A stretch of 64,000 nt of DNA from Pipra filicauda (GCF_003945595.2 NW_024104417.1:806001-870000), one strand, 5' to 3'. Positions 1-14,061 are shown, counted from the stretch's first letter. A program made the numbers and translations. The notes: generated from the sequence alone by a model not told the origin.

Positions 1-2101
1 CTGCAGAGCTTATCAATACCACAAAGTGAATACTACTCGACGGTGTTTTCTTTAAACAAGGCCTTGGGCTTTAATATAGCACCAGCGTGACACTATAACT
101 GAAAAATCAAGCCTTCACTGAGAAAAATTCTGTAGGCTCCTGTTGTCCACCATTTCTTCTACAGAAATGGACTTGCATGTGATGCCGAGTAAACACATTT
201 TACATCCAGTGTTTTTAGGAAACAGTACACGTATACATCTGTGTGAGCACCAACACGCCCATTTCCCCACCCCATCATATACACAACACATGTACACATT
301 ACAATATTTTCCAGAAGAGCTGTATTAACCTACTTAGAGGCATTAAGATTCTGCATTGCATTGCAATAGCTCTGCTCATTTCTGAAAGCATTTGAATAAA
401 TGCATTTGATACATACACTGTGGGCATGCTTGGGATTAACAGAGATCAGCAACTAATTTGGAGTAATTGAATATGCATACCAGTCCCTGGTCCGATCTGT
501 TAACACAATCATTAACTATCAATATAGGGAAAGCATTTTTAAAAATGCACAGGGAAACAACTCAGAAGAAAACCAAGGGTGCTGCTTAAGAAAATATGGA
601 CCCCCTAGCAGCCTTCTGCTTCCTGGCCTCCCCTTCACCTGCACAGGCTTTGCTGGATGCAGCCTCTGCCCCATCATCAAGGGTTTTGTTCACTTACAAA
701 CTCGGTGCAGCGGTCACATTCTCCTTAGAAGTACATGCTCATGTGCTGTACTAACCAAGCCTTTGTCACGCTTCTGTTGCTTTCCTGATCATACTGCTCT
801 CTTTTCTGCCCCGCTAAGGACATGTGAAAAACATTAACATATTTCAAATGCCTACCAGACCTTGAAGTATCCTTGTCAGAATTTTACATTTCCTGGTCAA
901 ATCTTGTGGTGACAGAAATCCTGTGTAATTGCATTTAAGCAAATAATGATACACAGATAATGCCAATGAGTTCTAGCCATCAGATTTCAATGTATATTAA
1001 ATGCTTGCCTGAAAGCAGCATTAATAATAGAATGAATTTCATTATTTACTTCTAATTAGAACTCCTTGCTGATGCAAGTGAAAAAAATGCACATTCAAAA
1101 GAGAAATAATCACCAGTAAAACACACATAATTATTTTCATTATAGGCTTGTGTCACTTCCAGCTATTAAGTGCTCCCTTCCCAAATCTGTTTCCCAATAG
1201 CTTACAATTCTGCTACACATAGAAAGCTTCAGATGAAGCATTCAGTGGCAGGTACACATCTTGCTAGTAATGCATATATTTTCAAAGGAGTTTATTTTAT
1301 CACCACAGGCAAAACATTATTTGTCTCATTCAGGCTAACAATAGCTGCTGATATGTGAACACTCTATGAGACCATTTATTGGAGAAGGCAAGTTTAATTT
1401 AAAAAGGGAAGAATCGTTTCCAAGAGGCAAGACTTTATCTTTCCTGTAAAAGTCATCATCTGTACAAAGTTACAAATCACTGGAGAAAAATCCCATAGTG
1501 AGTGTTCAGTAGAGCCTCAGACATTTAGCAGCCAAACACCTTGGGAAAGCCCGCCCTACTCTTGGCGCGCTTTAGCTGCTGCTGAGCAAGACCTCCTGGA
1601 GCTTCCCTTGGCAGCTCCGACAGGCCGCTATTTATGCTAACCCTGACCACAGTGTGCAAGAGGAGGACAGGAGGAACATCTGACTCCTGTGCTCCTTGTG
1701 AACTGAAAAAGGCTTGATGAGGTTTTGTGCTCTGCTCAGGTTTGCTGGGTTTGCAGTGAGGTCCTTGATGCCAGGGCTGGCGCTGCCCTGTGTCCCCTGG
1801 CCACCCTTCTCCTGGCTGGGCGGTGCAATGGGCCCTGGCTGCCAGGCGCTGTCATCAACCCACCCAGAGGCCCCCTGTAGTCCCAGCCCCCAAGAGCTAC
1901 AAGCCCTCCTTGTGCCCTGACATGCTGGTGCATGTGCACAGGTACTCGTCTGTTGGAGAGAAAAGCAGATGCAAATGAGAGCCAGGCTGCAAGGATGAAT
2001 GCTACGGGAAGCAAAGCTGAAGCAGAAGCTTAGAGAGACCAAAAAAGTAAAAGCACAGAAGCCTATGCATGGGAGACAGGACAAAGGGTAGGTAGGAGGC
2101 A

Positions 2102-2140
2102 TTAAAAAAAAAACAAAACAGAAAAAACAACCAGAAAAGG
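2102..2140. repeat. A-rich low-complexity tract
   Basis: A run of ten adenines is followed by an interrupted A/C/G-poor stretch. It has no target duplication or adjoining element and looks like simple low-complexity sequence in intron 2. Confidence 0.7.
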
Positions 2141-3534
2141 AAGACTATTAGGTTGCTTTGAAGTAGCACCCTCTTCTTCCACCCTCATATATACACATCC
2201 CTGTAACCCTACAACATCCAGAAGCTGCTCAAAGCTGATTGATGCTGCTTCCCCTGGTACAGGCCCTCTCCTCTCCCGTGTCTGCCACAACCACCCAACT
2301 GCAGAGGGGTAGCAAGCTGCTTTTTCTACAGTGCAAAAAGAGGTCCTGCAGCATTTCTGAACTTTTCATGGTTTTACTTTGCAACACCAAAGGGGTTTTT
2401 TCCATGTACATTTTATGACTGTCCTTGGTTAAGACAGCTTGGGTAGAAAAATCTCCTTAAATCGTCTCTCAGCTCCATCATGTGTATGCTAAACAGGACC
2501 TGACTTGTTTTACAAAATAAAGAGCACTGGATGAGGAGAAGGCACATGACCTACACTAACATTTTCTTCCCCTGGTTTAGCATAAATAAAAGCACCACTA
2601 TGAAAGAGCACTTAAAGTTCTTTTTGCAGCTAACATTGAAAGACTTTATTATCACACTGCAGAAATGCTTCAGGGGAAATCTTGCTCTGATAGTGTTCTC
2701 ATGAGAAAACTTGATGCTTTCAAACAAGTCACTTTGAAATGTTCAAGAATACAAATATCATGAGGCTCCGAAAAGTACAATGATGAATCTTATCCCACTC
2801 GGAAGCTCCTGTGTTGCCTACTAAAAGAACCTGAAGCTCTGCAAGAAGTACTGCATCTTTCAAACAGAGAAGATTTCAGACATCAAGCCTTGAAAGTGAT
2901 CTGGCATCAAAATGCCAGTCTGATTGCTCAGATTTAGTTTGTTTAAAGTTAACTTGTGCAGTGAAGGGTACCTGGAGCTGCAGAAGATTCCTCTTTGTTT
3001 CTGTGTTTCTTGTGTACACGGAGATAACACAGACTTCAGGAACTACTCTGAGTGACCACAGGACAGGGGAAAGATAGAACCAGCACCGTGCAGCCAGAGG
3101 CACTGCAGCCTTCCCCAGAAGACCTGCTAGTGGACACAGCCTCCTTCCCCTACATATTCACCACCACACCTCACCATAACTGCTAAGCAGCATGTAGGCT
3201 GGGACCACCAGCACACCTAACGCAGTACCCTACACACCTGTCCAATGGCTACACTTTTTAAACTATTCAAATTACTTCAAACAGTAATGACAAAAGGGAT
3301 TTTTTACAGCTCATGTCCCCAGGCGCAGTCCTCAGTCTCTGACGGAGAAGCAGGGTGGGACTGGGACACAACTGCTGAACAGTGGCTCCCAGGTGGCTAA
3401 CTGGAACGGAAAGAGAGGGTGGCCTCTGCTCACCATTATCAATACTTTTTTAAATGGTGCTGGCACACGCACTAGCATTTTCTCAGAAGCCCTCATTGTG
3501 TAAAATCCTGTCCAGAATTACCTGGTCATTTGAC

Positions 3535-3598
3535 TTTTTAATTTAAAAAATAAATAATAACGAATATTAAAAAAAAATCTAATTTAAAAAAAAAATAG
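3535..3598. repeat. AT-rich low-complexity tract
   Basis: The stretch is almost entirely A and T, with several runs of seven to ten adenines. I see no structure beyond base composition. Confidence 0.75.
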
Positions 3599-6500
3599 GG
3601 CACTGTATACCACTTAGGTTTTGCTCGACTCTTGTCTTCCCCAAGTAAAAATCTCCATCCCAATCCACCATTTATATGTCCTGTAAGGTACAAAAGCTCA
3701 CCAGAGTAAAACTGAGCAGTGCCTTGCTGCAGAGCAAAGTATCCCAGCACGTAATCGTGCTTAACCTAAACCATATGTTCCTAAAAACACCAACAGTGCT
3801 GAACAATGAGACCAGCCTTACATCCAAGGGAATTTAGGAACAAGGGAACAACTGAAGTGACAAGCTTGTTCATCATGAAGCTACAGATTCATTGTTGTCG
3901 CCGTTTTTTGGCATGGTGCAGCCTGAATTCCTTCCCATGTTTTGTGAACAGCTGAACTGTGTTCCCTTACAAAGGAAATTAATATGGCAGCCTGTGTACA
4001 TCTGCTTTAATCTTAAAACAAAAGCAGTTTTGCTATCTTTAGTACAAGCATAATAAAGGCACCAAAAAAGACAGATGGTTTGGATTTTCTCTGCAGAAAG
4101 CAAGAAAGAAGACTGACATCTCAACTGTTTACGTAGCCACAACCCATTACGTGGCCACAGCAAACCAAGTGGGGACACAGAAAGTACCTCTTTGTCAGCA
4201 TCTCAGATGCGGACTGCTTTCAGTCGGGTCTTATAAAAAGCATAAAACAACTCTGCTCACAGATAAATGCTTTTGTTTATAGAGATTTAATTTATATTGT
4301 TAGGAAAACACTTAACAAGGGCCACACTAATGCCAAACAAATTAATTTCAGTAAAGCGAAAGCAAACACTACCATTATGTTTAGGCAGCACAGAACAAAA
4401 CCCTTGAAAACCCAACATTAAAGGAGTTATTTATGGTCATTGCTCAGCCCTCCTGCCCCCATCATTTGTGCATTAGAAATCTCCAGGCTGCTCACTTGCA
4501 AACTCCCCGACTTCTGACACTCATAGAGAGAAAGTTCATTTTGCAGGAATAGTACAGTCACTTTGGTCTGGCAGTTGAGGTAGTTTTTTAGCGTTTTGTT
4601 TTGCTTTGGTGATTTTTTTACAATTCAACCTTTCTTTTAAAATATCTCACTTCAAGGTCAAAACTTTCCCCTTCCTGAAATCAATCAAACTGATAGTGGT
4701 TTTGGCAGAAAGGCAAGTAACAGGAAAAAAGTAAGCACAGCACATGTCCAACATATCTGAGAAGTACTTCATAACTTGCTCTGTATTTTTTATGTAATAA
4801 ATACATAGTTAAAGGAAAAGCATATACAAAAAGAGGCTTTTCTCTTTTAACAAACATTCAAAGAATGGTAGTCATGTAAAAATATCCTTCCTGATATATA
4901 GCAGATAAAAAGATAAGTTGAATTAGCTCCTGAATTAGGGGGGAAGAAAGTTCTCTGCTACAGATATTGCTTCCTTTAGCACAATGAAATGCCTTTTTAA
5001 TATTTTGATGCTATAACAATCAAAGTGTTGGTAAATTTAAGAGACCCAAACTAATGATTTTTCCAATTAGCAAGTACTTAAGAAGTAAAAGAAGATGGCA
5101 CACATGGAAAAAACCCAAAACGCTTGTTCAAATGAGTGCTTCCACTTGAACCAGTGCTCCAACACCATACTGACAAGTAACATTTGTGGTTTTGAAGCAG
5201 CATTTCCATTAAGAAAAATGTTTGCTGCAAGGCCCTACAGTTGCATTAAATCCTTACAAGGCACGAGGAGGCTTTTGTGCAGTGCAGTTACGCTCCATTA
5301 AATGCTTCACAGGAGGGACAGGGTGACACAGTTCAGTGGGCCTGTGGGACACGTGGGCTTGCAGGACATATGTGGCCTCTGAAGCCACGCTTGCTTCACT
5401 GGCGTCTTTCTTTAAAGTGCATGGGAAGGAGCCAGCATGCACAAGCAGGGCACAGCCACCCCTCCTTGCAGTTCTTTCCAGGTGATGCCCCCCAGGCTGG
5501 GGTACCAGAGACCGCCTGGGACAGTGCAAGTGCAGGCTGTACAAGGTGGGGAGGCCAGCCTCCCTTAGGATGCTCCCAGTGGAAGCTGCCGGAGCCCAGC
5601 TCACATCTGTCATGAGCTCTGTTTACAGGCGCGTCAACAGATGCTTACAGCGAGAGTCACTGAACTCTGACATCCCAAATAAAGATGTAAACACTTCTCC
5701 ACAGAAGATAAATCCTGAGTATTAAAAGGAGCTCTGGCTGACTTCTGGCCCTCTCCAACTCCACGCCATCCCCCAAATCCAAAACTCCCATACACATCCC
5801 TTAAAAAAACAACAGCAATAAAAAGATGCAAAGCACAAAAGAAATCCCCAAGAAACCAAGATACTAACAGCCACAGCACCAAGCTTCTTTAGGTATGCTA
5901 GAAATAATCAGTAGAATTATTACAAGTAAGCCAAATATAACTAACTGCAGAATAAAATTAACTTTACAGTGTTTAGACAGATGGGATCTGACTTCCTGCT
6001 GTAAAGCTGCTGAATTTGGCATTGACCCTGAGCCCCAAAGGCTCTGCTGCCCGAAAAATACACGAGCTACTCTATGTCTGGAGTCGGTAGTCACTACTCT
6101 TCATAAGCACCATTAAATTAAAAAGCATGGAAGTCTTCATAAATAAAGTTTGCAGAAAGAGATGGATTCATTTAATGCTAAGAGCAGCCAAGACCAAAGC
6201 CCACTGCATATATCTGTATATTTTCTTAAGAGGCTGTATATACAAGGGAGCATACAAAGGTCTCCTTTAAAATGCTCCTTTGTCAGGGTGTATTTCAAGG
6301 GTAATAGATATTGAATTCAGGAAAATGTCCAAAAAAACACTGTTTGGAAATATTTTCAGGTCTTCACATGGAAGAGCTAGAAGCAAGCATGATGCTTTTC
6401 AATGTTAACTAAGAAAATCCTTGTCCAGAAGGATTTACTTCTCCAGTGCCTGATCCTATGAACTATGGATGCAGCCAAACACAGCATTTACTGATAAACA

Positions 6501-9500
6501 GTCCTACTGACTTCAGTAACTTAAGCCAAGTAACTTCAGTGGTGTTATTCATGCCCTGTGAATATGAACGGAAGACTCTTGTTTAAAAGGGCTCCTCACA
6601 GCAGCAAAGGCTAGCACAAGAGTCCCAAGCAAGGGTGAGAAAGGACATAAGGCAAAGAAAAGAGTCCTTATGAGAAGTGCTTAGCCATTACCTACAGGTT
6701 CGAGATTTTTTTTTAAATTTTAAACCAAAAATGAGGAAAACATGAACTCTCCTGGTATAACCACATGGTAACTTCAACATAATCCTATTGTTAACTCTAA
6801 AATCAAACAAAAGGAAACCTCCCAAACTAAGCAAAACAGAAAAAACAAACCCCAAACCTCAAACAAGCTCAGGTCTAACTTTTCTGAATGAGGTCACGAT
6901 GAGAAACTCTCCCAGCTTTCAAACCAGAAATTAAAAAAAGTGAAAGCCTCCATGGGAAACATACTTGAGCTGTGTTTAACAAGGAACATCTGTAGCCTTC
7001 CAGTCCTTGAGATGCAGAAATTCCGCAGAAGAGCCACAATAAATTAAACACACAGGAAAAAATACTTTTGTTGCTGACCAAACCATTTACAGGTGCCTCT
7101 GATTTGAAGCTAAGGATACGGAGCTCCACTCTGTTTGCTGACATAACACCATGGCGTGAAGGACTTCTTTGTAAAGAAAGTTCACAGAAAGCTGGTTTAA
7201 CTGACACAGTCTTTACTGGTGAAATATGACATCTGTTTTTAAAGAGCCTACATTTTTTGGATATTATTGCTCAGCTTCTTCTTATAACATTTGATGTAAA
7301 AGTTCCTCTCAGTCAGCTAAGCCGGTATGCAATTTCAATGTCAGACTGAGGACAGTTTGGAGCAATTAATTCAATTTTTACTTCTCCCTGGATGAGTTTC
7401 TTCAGAGCAAATTTCCCCTACACACATATACATGTTATGTCTTACAGATATATGTTTTTCCTTGCAAGGGAAGGGATATTATTAAAAATGTGTGCTCTCA
7501 GGTGCTTTTTTGAAAGTCCCCAGTTCTCAAAGGCTTAAACACCAACCACCATGATTACATTAACTAAAAAAAAAACCAAAACCTGACACACTGACTATAT
7601 TTATTGGCATTACTTTAACATATATTTGGACGCACAAACAGAAGAAAAAGTAGAGAGTCCTAATTAGGAGAGAAGAAAAATGTTCTTAAATCAATGCCAT
7701 GCAACTCAACACAGGTCTTCTGAGAGATTTCATTCCCTCAAGCTTTTTGTATTTGCTATCTATGCTTTCACTGCAGACAGTTTCACATGTGTCTGTACAA
7801 GTCAAGAGCACAATACAGTCCTCTTTCTATCTGAAATAAAGTTCATATTATTCAGGAAAAAAAAAAGAGAGAAACTGGAAAGAGGTTTTTTCTCAACGGA
7901 ACCACTGATTACTGAACATACACAAGTAAGGCATTTCAAACAAAGCACAAAGTGACAGCAGGGCTTTTAGGGTTTTATTTAAACATTCACTTGAGTACTT
8001 TATAACCTCACACGACTTCATTAAAAATACAATAAGACAATGAGGAAACATCTGCTTTACTGTCAATAAAACCCTTAAGAAAGATTTTAACCCTAAAAAC
8101 AGATGTAGTGAAAATACAATAACTGTAATGTCATCTTATATACTAACATATGTCTATACATACAAGGAAAGATTAGGACTTACTTTTTCAAGTCTAAGTG
8201 TTCACAGACTTCACTGACATACTTTTTATGCATATTCATAGACACAGTGTTTCCAAAATATCAGCGACAAGAGTCTTTCACCAGTTCTCTGCACACTAAT
8301 GGAACAGAAAACAAACAACACAACCCACCCAGCCATCAACCAGCAAATGAGTTCAGCATCTTCTCTTCTGGAAAGCATGTGGTTTGTGCTTATAAAGAGA
8401 AAAACATTTACAATGTGAATTGTCTGCGCATCCTAACTTTTCAAGTCATTGCAGACTCTTTGTTTCGAAGGCTAGCCTGCAGAAAGCTTTTAAGAGGTAC
8501 TCCAGAGCCAGCTGCAGCCTAAAGTTGTTACCCTGTGCTGAGAGAGGTTTCATCTTTCATCTCCCACTCCTTTATCATGGGCCAGGGTGCTGAAACACAC
8601 ACCTGATGTACTCTTCTCCTCCCTGCATTTAATGAGGCTTTCATCTACCTCCATACAGTGCCACGTTTTTCTTATTTTCATAAAGAGCTAAGACTTTTTC
8701 ATAGCTATTTGCTCAGGGAAATCCAAACTTACAACCTGAAATTCTCCATTTTAGTAAACTATATCCTATGTATCAGATACTCCATGCAGCCTATCAAATC
8801 AGCTAGTTCTCATACAGAGGGTGACAACAGCAGAAGACAGTATCACAGTTGCCTTTAAAGATAATTAGCAAATGGATTGTTAATCGAAGCATTCAGGCAA
8901 CACAAGAACACTCAAGGAGGAATTATATAACCATGTGACTAACCAGAAATTGCTATGCAACATGCTAAAATATTGTTATATAATTCTAATCTCACATTGG
9001 GTAGGATTCCCTACAACCACTCCTTCAGCATACAACTGTATGCTGCTAGAGGGTTTTGTGGCAAATTTATTTCCTCCACTCGCAACAGAACACAAAGAAA
9101 AAATGAAGAAGTAATGTACTGTGCTATGAAATTTCCGTTATTCTGCAAACTGATGTTGGCAAAGACTTGAAGGCCAAACTCATAAAAGTAAAACCTGAGC
9201 CCAGCTCTGGCAATACACCTTCCTAGACCCACTGTCCTGTCAATCACATCTTCAGAAGTCAAGGAAAATGCTCAGTGAAAAGGTGAGAAGTGCCAAGTCT
9301 AGTAGAAGCTACTGAATCAGAGAAGATGGATAACAAAGCTGTGCTTTTATAAGGTCCCAATGCTTTCATCAGTTTGCCATTAGTCTTGAACATGAGCTCC
9401 AGCTGTCAAAATGATCTGGGAACCAATACCCCAACCACTTCAAAAAATCATCATCACCCCATATTTCTGCAACCTCACCCCTTGCTTCCCCTGCCTTGTT

Positions 9501-10774
9501 CTTCGAAGTGATAATCCAGCATTGCAGGGACTGCCAAGCAGTCAGAGATAATAGTCAGGCATTATCTCAGTTTCCTTTGACCTGCTTGCAACCTTCTGCA
9601 GCTTGTAGGCTGCAGAACAGCAAGGGCAGGATGGTCTAAAAGCACATCAAGAAAAGGCATGAGGGAAAAGTTATTAACTGACCCATGTCAGCTTGCACAG
9701 TCCTTTTACACACAAAGTGCGCTCCCGAAACCACAAGCCTTGAAAATGATTCATGTTATCAACTGCAGTGAATTGCTACTGTGCCTTTGGCTGGGCAGCT
9801 GCCAGCTCAAACCTGCTGAGGAGATGGAATGCCACATCACAGGTCTCAAGGTTGATCCCTACGTTCTTCCCATTTCGCACCACCTGCTTTTAACACATGC
9901 AGGCCAAACCGAAGGAGGTAATTTTTTCCCAGTGATGTTTATAGCACCAAGGTTTGTTAAGCAAACGTGGTCAGTCAGATGACATCACGGTAAAGACTTA
10001 AGGCCTTTTCCATATTACCCGAAGTTTCAGCTTGCATTATGTGCACCATGGAAAGGCAGTAACATCACACGTAACACACACATAGAAGACCATTAACAAG
10101 TACCTCTTCTGATGGCAGATGCCAGCACTAGCTTTGCCATTCTTTTCTAGGGCACCAAAGCAAGCAGCATCTGTGGTTCCCTTAAGTATAAGGATTTTGC
10201 AGCTCAAAACATTACTAAAAGTCAGGTTCTTTTAGTAATTTCTTTTTGGCTACACATTCAGTTAGAAAATCCCATGCAAATTACAAGTTGCCTCTCCTAC
10301 AAGCATGTGGATGACTCCTACTAGGAGCTGAAGAGGGCTTGTGTTTAAAACGAAAGGCCCAACGCAGGACATTTCTTGGAGGACATGTTAGGGTAACAAC
10401 ACACACAGCAGCCTTTCTACTCAGCAGCCCAAATGCAATGGTGATGTTATGGATCCTTCTTTTTTCTGCTTGAAAAAGCCAACAGAGGAAACACTCTCAG
10501 ACTCTCCACTTCATCGAACTTCAAATTTCAGTAAGACGAGTCAAAATATGCAACCTCCAAAATCTGAGAACTCCAAAGGCACAATTTAAAATGCAACCCA
10601 CAGTAAACAAACTGGCACATAAGTGGTCTTGTTTCTCTGAGAGGAGGCTTTGCACCCAGTGGTAGTTGTTCTCAGTCTAGTTTTGTGCATGTCTTTCTCC
10701 GTACCATGTGCATCTGGATCACCAATCCAATATACCTGGTAACTTGGTGCAGGTTACCTTGAAAAGGATGACGG

Positions 10775-11945
10775 AATCATAGAATGCCTTGGATTGGAAG
10801 AGACCTGTAAAAGTCATCCAGTCCAACTTCCCTGCAGTGAGGGGAGGCACTTTCCACTAAACCAGGTTGCTCAAAACCCCATTCAACCTGACCTTGAAGA
10901 CCTCCAGGGATGGGGCATCTACACTGTCTGGGCAACCTCTTCCAGTATCTCATCACCCTCACAGTAAAAAATTTCTTCCTTAATTTCATTTAAATCTACC
11001 TTCTTTTAGTGTAAAGACATTACTCTTTGTCCTATTGCAACAGTCCATGCTAAAAAGTTTGTCCCTAGCTTTCTTATAGGCCCCTTTTGGTAATGGAAGA
11101 TGCTATAAAGTCTCCCTGGAGCCTTCCCTTCTCCAGGCTGAACAACCTCAATGCTCAGCCTGTCCTTATCACCTTAGAGGTGGTCCATCCCATCATTTTC
11201 ATGGCTCCAACAGGTCCACATCCTTCCTGTGCTGAGGACCCCAGAGCTGGATGCAGTACTATAGAGGAGGTCTTACAAAACTGGACTAGAGGGTCAGAAT
11301 CACCTCCCTCGACCTGCTGCCACACTACTTTTGATGCAGCCCAGAATGCCCAGCCCTGGGCTGCCAACTCATGTCCACATATTGCCAGCTCACATCCAGC
11401 TTTTCATCCACCAGCATTTTGAATCCTTCTCAGCAGGGCTACTCTAATCTGTTCATCCCCCAGCCTGTACTGACACCAGGCGATGCTCCAATCCAAACGC
11501 AGAACCTTGTATTTGACCTTGTTAAACCTCATGAAGTACACACATGACCACTTCTTGAGCTTGTCCAGGTCTCTCTGGATGGCATCCTGTCGCTCAGGCT
11601 TATCAACTGCACTACTCATCTTTGTGTCATCTGCAAACCTACTGAGGCTGCACTCGATCCCACTGCCTATCTCACTGATGAAGATTATAAACAGTCCTGG
11701 TCCCAGTACAGACCCCTGACAGATAGCACTTGTCACCGATCTCCATCTAGATATTGAGCTGTTGACTACTACCACCTGGATGCAGCCATCTGACCAATTC
11801 CTCAACCGCCAAACAGTTCCTCCATCAAATCCATACCTCTCCAATTTAGAGAGAAGGATGTTGTGGGGAACCATGTCAAATGCTTTAACAAGTCCAGATA
11901 GATGACATCATAACATCCATAGCCCTTCCTTTGTTCACTGAGTCA
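10775..11945 (-). mobile_element. CR1 LINE, 5'-truncated, minus strand
   Basis: The plus strand begins with AATCATAGAAT, the complement of the short ATTCTATGATT-type repeat that ends avian CR1 elements, followed by the usual CR1 3' end (complement of the segment containing GTTGGACT). Further in, the minus strand encodes part of the CR1 reverse transcriptase: VPHNILLSKLERYGFDG, then a GSVLGPGLF-like motif, then FADDTK in place of the catalytic YADD, in an open stretch of 156 codons (11404-11874). The 3' part is broken by stops. The 5' half of the element is missing, as is normal for CR1. It lies in sense with MYO10 and is a dead copy. The right-hand boundary is approximate. Confidence 0.93.
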
Positions 11946-12564
11946 CTTCATCATTTTCCTCCCTCACTGCTAGGAGAGCAGCAATTTAACTGTGAGTACA
12001 TTATATCTTGCTCATCAAAAGCCCCTCTGCAACTCTGTCTGGTTCCTTTCCTGCCTGCAGAAAGGCATGTAAAGAAAATAAGGGTTCTCTGGCTCTGAAA
12101 GACATGTTTTAATTTTGTTGGCCATGTGCCAGCCCCCACTTTCTGTTACTGTAAGGGAATACAACCATGGAGAGGCCACCTCTCTCCAGTAAACTACATA
12201 ATCACTGACCTATGTGGAACAAGGCTCTCACACCTGGCAGCATTGCTTCAGCTTTGTCAGACACAATCATAGCAACTGACAGGCAACAGAACAAACTATC
12301 AAAACCAAGCTGCACATTCAGGTCATACAAAATGAATATTTTATTCACAAACCGTTTAGTTTCCCCTATGCCTCCCCACAAGGAGAAAATACAGGGCTCC
12401 ACAGTCAGTGTCACCACCATAACTTTGGATTTTTTGACAATGGTATGTCCTGCGCAGCTCCAGGCATGCTGGCATCAGATGGGACTCACCTTTCTCAGTG
12501 AGGGAGGAGAGTCTTTTCCCAGGAACTAGGGAGACTCATTGGCAGGGCTAGATATGATGGGGGA
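11946..12564. other. unique spacer between two CR1 copies
   Basis: About 600 bp of ordinary intronic sequence separates the two oppositely oriented CR1 copies. I see no gene or repeat in it. The short open frames on both strands have no recognisable motifs. Confidence 0.5.
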
Positions 12565-14004
12565 GGGGGACAGTATCACGATCATCTTTGAGAGGTCATG
12601 GAGATCTGGGCAGGTGTCTGAGGACTGGAAGAAAGCAAATGTCACTCCAGTCTTCAAAAAGGGCTAGAAGAAGGAACCAAGAAACTACCAGCCAGTGAGC
12701 CTCACCTTAATCCCTGGAAAGGTGAGGAAGCACATCATTCTGGAGGCCATCTCTACCCACATGGAGAATAAGAAGGTGATCAGGAGTAGTCAGCATGCCT
12801 TCAAGTTAAATCATTTTTTACCAACCTGACTGCCTTCTACAGTGATACAACTACTTGGATGGATAAGGGAAGAATAGTGGATATTGCCTATCTCTACTTC
12901 AGCAAGGCTTTCAACACTGTCTCTCATGAAATCCTCATAGGTAAACTCAAGAACTGTGGGTTGGATGAGTGAACAGTGGGATGGATTGAGAACCGGCTGA
13001 GTGGCAGATCCCTGAGGGTCGTCATGAGTGGTATAGTCTAGTTGGAGGTCTGCCACCAGTGGTGTCCCCCAGGGTTCTATATTGGGCCCAGTGTTGTTTA
13101 ACTTGTTCCTCAATTACTTGGATGAGGGAGTAGAGTGCCTCCTCAGCAAGTCTGCTGATGATACAAAACTGGAAGGACTGGCTGACACCTGAGGGCTGTG
13201 TGGTGCTTCAGAGGGACCTCAATAGGTGGGAGACATGGGTAGAGAATATTCTGAACTTCAACAAGGGCAAATGCAGGGTCTTGCACCTGGGGAGGAATAA
13301 CCCCATACACCACTACAGGCTGTGGGCTGACCTGCTGGAAAGCTGTGCTGTGGAGAAGGACCTGGGTGTTGTGGTGGACAAGCTGTTCATGAACCAGCAG
13401 TGTGTCCCTGTGGCCAAGAAGGTCACCGGAATCCTGGGATGCATTAGAAAGAGCACTGCCAGCAGGTTAAGGGAGATGATCCTGCCCCTCTACTCAGCCT
13501 TGGTGAGGCCACATTTGGAGTACTGTGTCCACTTCTGGGCTCCCCAGTACAAGAGAGACATGGAGCTCTTGGAGCAGGTCCAGCAGAGAGCTACTAAGTT
13601 GGTAAAGGGTCTGGAGAATCCCTCTTATGAGGGAGCTGGGCCTGTTCAGCCTCAAGGAGGCAACTGAGAGGGGACCTCATTAATGTCTATAAATATCTAA
13701 AAGGTGGATGTCAGGAGGATGGCGCCAGGCTCTTCTCAGTGGTGCCAAACAACAGAACAAGAGGAAACGGGCAGGTGCACAGGAAGTTCCACCTAAACAT
13801 AAGGAAAAATTTTACTGCGCAGGTGACTGTGCACTGGAATAAGTTGCCCAGAGAGGTTGTGGAGTTTCCCCCACTGGAGATATTCAAGAACCATCTGGAT
13901 GCAATCCTGTGCCATGTGCTCTAGGAAGACTCTGCTTGAGCAGGGAGTTTGGACCAGATGACCCACAGTGCCCCTTCCAACCTGACCAATTCTGTGATTC
14001 TGTG
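12565..14004 (+). mobile_element. CR1 LINE, 5'-truncated, plus strand
   Basis: This CR1 copy starts inside the reverse transcriptase: a degenerate match to the CR1 segment for DWKKANVTPVFKKG-type residues lies near 12625-12665, and a stop codon already interrupts it. An open stretch at 13158-13667 (169 codons) carries the CR1 C-terminal thumb region, including [20 protein letters not shown] and [17 protein letters not shown]. The element continues through the CR1 3' UTR and ends with ATTCTGTGATTCTGTG at 13989-14004, the family's characteristic 3' terminus. Several frameshifts and stops show it is inactive. It is antisense to MYO10, and its 3' end lies only 57 nt downstream of the exon 2 splice donor in gene orientation. 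Confidence 0.95.
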
Positions 14005-14061
14005 AAAAGCTTGTTACAGGAAAGGCAAAAAGGACAAAACACAGAGGAGCAATGCCCATAC

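Larger units (their letters stand above)
1..14061 (-). other. MYO10: MYO10 intron 2 (partial, 3' end outside window)
   Basis: This is the non-coding stretch downstream of MYO10 exon 2 in the gene's minus-strand orientation. Reading the minus strand, I looked for the expected next exon, which continues the myosin head just after FRTDYGQ with the family's FTYKQ and NEEGVDD type motifs, and saw nothing like it. Intron 2 therefore appears to be longer than 14 kb. From 1 to about 10,770 I see only AT-rich unique sequence with short low-complexity tracts (for example 2102-2140 and 3535-3598); none of its short open frames resembles a known protein. Two CR1 LINE copies occupy 10775-11945 and 12565-14004. 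The search was by eye, so a short or divergent exon could have been missed. Confidence 0.75.

Noticed and set aside
1632..2102. 156-codon minus-strand open frame in a locally GC-richer patch
   Set aside because: There is no recognisable domain, overlapping frames on the other strand are equally open, and it has no CpG enrichment or splice context.
2465..2490. CTCCATCATGTGTATG resembling the DNA for a conserved GSIMYN myosin-X motif of exon 3
   Set aside because: It is on the plus strand, opposite to MYO10, and the flanking codons do not continue the match.
11404..11874. 156-codon minus-strand open frame
   Set aside because: Not a host gene: it is the reverse transcriptase part of the CR1 copy at 10775-11945.
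13158..13667. 169-codon plus-strand open frame
   Set aside because: Not a host gene: it is the C-terminal part of the CR1 copy at 12565-14004.
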